A stretch of 64,000 nt of DNA from assembly GCA_028023455.1 (NCBI GenBank), contig JAQFVV010000013.1, positions 15,200,258 through 15,264,257 on the forward strand, given 5' to 3'. The translations under genes were made by a program, and so were the position numbers. This DNA comes from Epiperipatus broadwayi (Eukaryota > Onychophora > Udeonychophora > Euonychophora > Peripatidae). Below, piece after piece: positions 59,231 through 64,000 of the stretch (positions are counted from its first letter, which is position 1; every line of letters starts with the position of its first letter). The notes under the pieces were generated by a model. That model worked only from the letters and a program-made list of their open reading frames with translations. It made no database searches and had not been told where the DNA came from.

Positions 59231-61684
59231 ATTGTACATCACAATTTTAATATTTTATTGACACAAACGAAAATATATCTATAAAATCTATAAATACTAA
59301 TTTTCTTTTAAGGTATTTGGTTTACAGAAATTGTGATATATTTTGCTTAAATGATTTAATAAAGTATATTATTTTCTCAGAGATAATTACGAGGGCACTT
59401 TTAAGTTGGAGGTAATAACAAGATACATAACTTTTAAAATAATTTCAATCATTTAAAAATAATTATAATATGAGGTACAAAACTAAATGAGCTTTCTCTA
59501 TTAATTAATTTAATGGAAATAAGTCTCCCAAAATGATTTTTAACTGGAGAAAATAAAAGAGGGTTTAAAGTTTGTTGGTCAATGAGTTTTATACTTGGCA
59601 GCTTCAATAATCAATATTATAAATAAACCAACAAAAAAATTAATTTAAATTTGCCGCATCAAAATAATGTGAGATTTTATAAGAATTGATATTTTTAAAT
59701 TTAAGAGGAGAAATTAAAAGATGCATTTTAAAATTAAGTTGTATAAACATTATAGATATAATATAAATTAATATTGATTTAGAAAACAAAGTAAGCTAGA
59801 ATCATAGGCTTGCAGCAAATTGAAGGTTACCTCAGACCCAATTGGTAGAAACAGGCAGTTATAAAATCAAATAATTTAGCAGGCTTCCTTGACACAGTAC
59901 AGTCTTAGGCTAGGTGTTGAGAGCACTGGAATGGCATTGATGAGCTGGTGGAACAGCTCCAGAAAGCAACATCTGATTTTTTTATCCTGTCATTCTTTAG
60001 GCACAATGTACTATATATACTAATCAATTTCTCTCCAGTGAACTGTTTTTCAATCCCTCTTTATCAAAATTTTCTACTATTTATCTGATCTGGCCTTATC
60101 TATAGGATTCAATCTGCATTGACAATTGCAATTGCTCTAATTTGAGGTTGGTGTCTGCTTGGTAGGGAAATCTATAACCTGCATTAAATATGCCCCAATG
60201 GTTCATTTGCTAATTAAAAGAAAACAGCAACAAGCATATTGAGTTTATCGGTCATTGTATTATCAAAGCCAATTTAATTAAGATTTAGATTAACAAAAAT
60301 GTAAATTTTATTCACAAAAATTTTAGGAATTTGATACAATGACTTTCAAACTTATATTTGATATAAAATTTAAATACAAATTTACAAAATATACCTTACA
60401 ATTATTAGATTGTTTACATAATTGATCCTTTAATGTACATTTATCAAAAGATAAATATAAAATGTTACCAACTGATTAATTGAAGAAAAATTAACTTTAA
60501 TAAAAGAATTTAAAATATTTGTAACATTTTATAGATATCTAGGATTCAATTTAATTTAATAAAATAAACACAATATACATTTTTATAAATATAAAATAAA
60601 CTAAAAAAGGTTAGTTTTAATCATAAAATACAAATTAATTAGATAAAAGATTATAATATTGCTTATAAATATACTACCACCTATTATGAGATGGGTGTCA
60701 GTTAATATACAAGACTGGGTTCAAACCCATACTAGTGCTGATGACATTGGCACTAGGTGAAGCAAATATATATACTATATTTCCAGCTCCAGTATTAATA
60801 GTGTAAAAATCTATCATTTGCCTTTACAGGATTTCAAACTTTTGGATACTGGTTTTAGTTTATTATTTTTTTTTCATTTTTTGTTTTTTTTTTACATCCA
60901 CTTTTGCGTCTTAGTATTGGTTGGTCTATTTTGTGAATCATGATGAATAAAGTATGTATTAAAATTAAATTTATATTTATAACTAAAAGAACTATTTTTA
61001 TATTGCTTAAATAAGCTTAAATTTGTGAGCTTTATAGCAACATTTAGTTCTGATAACTCATCTGAACTTTTAATTAACTCTTATCATCCCAAACTAGTTT
61101 TGGTAATCAATTCTAAAGCATTTTTAATAATATGGTTTATAATAGTTTTTCATGTCATACCACATTAGAAAGCTTAATTTTGTAATCCATATAAAGTTTT
61201 AATCAAGTATCCTTGATCTGTATTTGATAGGCTACTTTTATTGTCATCCATATTGTTATTTCTAGTTTTACCAACTTCTGCCATTGTATAAATAATCTTT
61301 TTCAAGAATATTTTCCTTCATATTCTGAAAAATGCAAATGTAATATGGATCACCATAAGGAATTTTATTTTGTTGCCGAGATAAAGATTTTAATAGGTTC
61401 TGATGAGATATCTAAAATATAGTTTATCTTTTAAGCTATTAAAATGTTGTGTCAAATGCTCTAATTCATCACAGTCATTAACAAATTCAAATTTGTGGAC
61501 CTAAAATGTAATTAACATCATCTTTCTTGGAAATGTTTGCAAATTAATATACAGTATTCAATATGGTAGCTGGGTTCACAAGAATGGGAAAAACATTTTT
61601 ATATTTAATAGAGTTAAAGTTTGTATATCATCCTATTTCAAGCCATATAACTAGGATTAAAGACAATGATTAATATTGATAATA
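59231..61684. other. AT-rich sequence with a SINE fragment
   Basis: At about 60718-60740 GGGTTCAAACCCATACTAG followed by TGCTGATGACA matches the B-box region and following bases of the SINE at 13711-13962, so a short decayed SINE piece lies at about 60690-60770. I recognise nothing else in the rest. Confidence 0.45.
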
Positions 61685-62040
61685 AAACCAAACATCACAT
61701 GATTGCCATTTCATATACTTACATGTGCTGTTAATAAGAGTACCAAACTCTCCATAGGAGTAGTACCACCAAGGGTAAACCTTTGTAATGAATGGATGCA
61801 AGAAGGTTTGTATATAAAATCCCTATTGCCTTTATAATCAACAGATGCAAGATGATTTGTGCATAAACCCCCTATCTAGTGCCCAAGGCTCCTCACTAAT
61901 GAAAGCCATAAGCTAGAAACTAGTCTGAGAATATTGGATGAATAGGCACTAAATAGGGATTTTATGCACAAACCTCCAGCATCCATTGATTACAAAAGCT
62001 TGCACTTGTGATACTACTGTATGAAGAGCTGATACTAAAA
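61685..62040. repeat. Repeat with internal fold-back and a tandem subrepeat
   Basis: GTAATGAATGGATGC...GGTTTGTATATAAAATCCCT (about 61786-61833) is inverted at about 61950-61996 as AGGGATTTTATGCACAAACC...GCATCCATTGATTAC. A diverged direct copy lies in between (ATCAACAGATGC...TTTGTGCATAAACCCCCTAT, about 61838-61877). The same motif occurs at about 42275-42305. The repeat also holds CACTAATGAAAGCC...GAAACTAG, shared with 52263-52520. LINE copy 4 begins right after it. Confidence 0.65.
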
Positions 62041-62049
62041 AAAAAAAAA

Positions 62050-64000
62050 GATATTAATGCTAAATGAGAAAAGTATTTAGAAAAGAAATTGGCTAAAATA
62101 GATAATTATAGAGAATGAAATTGAATAGTAAATTGTTGGAGGATATTAATAAAAGTGGAAAAACATGAAAGCATATAGTAATGGGAATATTAGGTTTACA
62201 AAAAATGAACTGAATGAAGTAGAGAAGAAATTGAAAAGTGGAAAGGCAAGAGGTTTAGATGGATGGGTAGCAGAGATGGTAATGAATTTAGGATATAAGG
62301 CAAAAGTAAAGTTATTATCCTGTTTTAATAAGATGGCACAGAATAGAGTTTTTCCCAGTAATTGGAGTAATACAAGAGTAAGATTATTATTTAAAAGAAA
62401 GGGTAAGGATCATAAAAAGTTAAATAATTACAGACTGATAGTAGTAACATCAGTTTTATATAAAGTTTTCTCATATATGGTGGATAGAAAAGTTGTAAAA
62501 TGGATGGAAGGGAATAATAGTGGGAGAAATGCAAGGAGGTTTTAGATTAGATAGGCATATAGGAGATAGTTTCTTTGTAGTTACACAACTTATGGATATG
62601 AGTAGAAATTCAAGTAAATAGTTATATATGAGTTTTATAGATATAGAGAAGGCATATGATTGAGTAAATAGAAATAGATTATGGATAAGTTTAGCAAATT
62701 TGAGAATGGATGAAGCTTTAGTGGATATTATTAAGAAATTATATGAAAATAATTATTATATATATCAATTAGGGAATATTGAATCAGTTAAAGTTAAATA
62801 TGGGGTGCGACTAAGGCAAGGATGTCGTATGTCACCTATTTTGTTTGTGTTATATTTAAGTGAAATGGAAAGAGCAATAGAAAGATTAGGAAGAGGGATA
62901 GATATACTGTTAATAGGTGGTAAGGGAGTATATATTTTGTTAGGTTTTTTTTTTTTTTTTTGCAGATATTTTTTTGTGTGCAGAAAGAAGAGAAGATATG
63001 GAAGTTATGCAGATGACATGTGCAAGGGTGAGTAAAAAGATGGGGGTTAAATTTAGTGAAGAAAAATCAAATCTAATGATGGTTAATACTGGAGAAAGAG
63101 ATGTAAAATTTTTATTGGGAGATATTAAGTTAAGTGTGGTGAATAGTTATAGTTATTTGGGAATTATTTTAAGTAATCAGAAAAATTATTTGTATGAATG
63201 GGAGAAAAAATTTATAAATGAAGCAAAGAAAAGAAAGGGATTGATAAAGAAATTAACAGTGTTTTCATATAATAAATATGATGTAGCTAGAATTATATGG
63301 GAATTGCAGTAGCAGGGTTAACATATGGTAATGATGCATTATGTGTTAATAAAGGAGTATTGGATTATTTAGAAAAAGTTCAAAAGGAAGTAGGAAGACA
63401 TGCATTGGTTACAGATGTATGGACATCAAGGAAGGCAATTCAAGGAGAAATGAGATGGTCAAGTTTTCATATGAGAGTTGCAAAAAGTAAAATGAAAATG
63501 TTTGGTAGATTGCAGTTTATGGATAATAAAAGAATAGCCAAAATAGTATTTAATTGGGTTATGAGTAAAGAGCAGGTAACAAGATGAGTGAGAAAGGTAA
63601 TGCAGTATGCAAAAAATTTGGATAAAGAACTTATATCAGTGTATTTGTACAAAAGATGGGATGATTGTGTTAAGAGAATTGTTGAGTGTTATAGTAGTAA
63701 GGAATGAGATAAGAATAGATTTATTAATAAAGAATAGGTAGTTAGAGAGATGAAGAAATAGTATGGAGAATAAAAAGAGTTTAAATATATATATAGAAAT
63801 AAACAGAATATTAGGTGCAAATTAATATATGATAATAGTAATGACAGTAGTTTATTGTTTAAGGTTCAAACGGGATCTTTAGCTACAAGAGAATATACAT
63901 GTAAATGGAAAAATATGGGTGATTTATTTTGTAAATTATGTAAGGAAGGAATAGAAAATATTAGGTATTTGTTAATTGAATGTAAATGTTTGAAAACAGA
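62050..64000 (+). mobile_element. CR1-like LINE, copy 4, running off the window
   Basis: It begins after an A-rich run with GATATTAATGCTAAATGAG, matching copy 1 at about 19177, and continues collinearly to the window end. About 180 bp corresponding to copy 1 positions 19289-19465 are missing at 62160 (AGTGGAA joined to AACATGAAAGC). It lacks ORF1 and the endonuclease. It differs from copies 1 and 2 throughout, and retains sense sequence where both of those have the shared TAG. The 3' end lies beyond 64000. Confidence 0.88.
62165..63980 (+). pseudogene. LINE ORF2 reverse transcriptase, frame-broken, 3'-incomplete in window
   Basis: Blocks in order: KSGKARGLDGW (about 62234), KKLNNYRLIVVTSVLYK (about 62416), FIDIEKAYD followed by a TGA (about 62633-62663), GVRLRQGCRMSPILF (about 62800) and VCAERREDMEVM (about 62972). 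The active-site FADD is damaged by a T18-like run at about 62946-62962, leaving FADIF. Then come FLLGDIKLSVV, SYSYLGIILSNQKNYLYEWE, and an intact stretch GEMRWSSFHMRVAKSKMKMF with GRLQFMDNKRIAKIVFNW (about 63448-63560). The Cys/His region LCKEGIENIRYLLIEC near 63935-63985 has Tyr for the zinc-binding His. It is inactive. Confidence 0.84.

Overview
This window is strongly AT-rich eukaryotic DNA from an animal, almost certainly an invertebrate. The evidence is GT-AG introns of up to about 21 kb, tRNA-derived SINEs, and CR1-like, RTE-like, Penelope-like, mariner-type and LTR-type elements. I cannot name the phylum from the sequence alone. There are no prokaryotic features.

One host gene is recognisable: the 3' half of SELENOI (EPT1), the selenoprotein ethanolaminephosphotransferase, on the + strand. 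Four exons join in a consistent reading frame: 10340-10388, 10513-10693, 32147-32332 and 41118-41207 plus 3' UTR. They encode roughly the last 168 residues. The last exon holds an in-frame TGA at 41181-41183 in the family's characteristic Ser-Asp-Sec-Leu setting, followed by six sense codons and TAG. A plain stop-codon reading truncates it and simple ORF calling misses the exon. The exons with the catalytic CDP-alcohol phosphotransferase motif lie upstream of the window. I could not find a convincing SECIS element by eye.

Nearly everything else is intron or 3' flank filled with decayed mobile elements. From left to right: an antisense CR1-like LINE (960-3240); an antisense RTE LINE (4138-5770); LTR-like sequence; a 1.19 kb imperfect palindrome ending about 70 bp before a SELENOI exon (9082-10267); a SINE (13711-13962); a 1.06 kb TIR element (14893-15952). 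Next comes a head-to-tail array of three CR1-like LINE copies (18931-28849) whose third copy is split by a 2.15 kb TG...CA insertion with a 4 bp target duplication. Then two pogo/Tigger-like elements (32515-33566, 56106-56985), a tiny palindromic MITE (35915-35995), a mariner 5' fragment (37541-37850), two Penelope-like GIY-YIG fragments (38040-38790, 50640-51290), SINE pieces, a young fold-back element with 13 bp target duplications (39447-40064), and a fourth CR1-like copy running off the right edge (62050-64000).

The LINE family can be pieced together across copies. ORF1 has a PHD finger remnant, a coiled coil and an SGNH/GDSL-type hydrolase domain. ORF2 has an APE endonuclease, a reverse transcriptase and a C-terminal Cys/His motif. 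This is the PHD-esterase architecture known for CR1-like elements. All copies are broken by stops and frameshifts.
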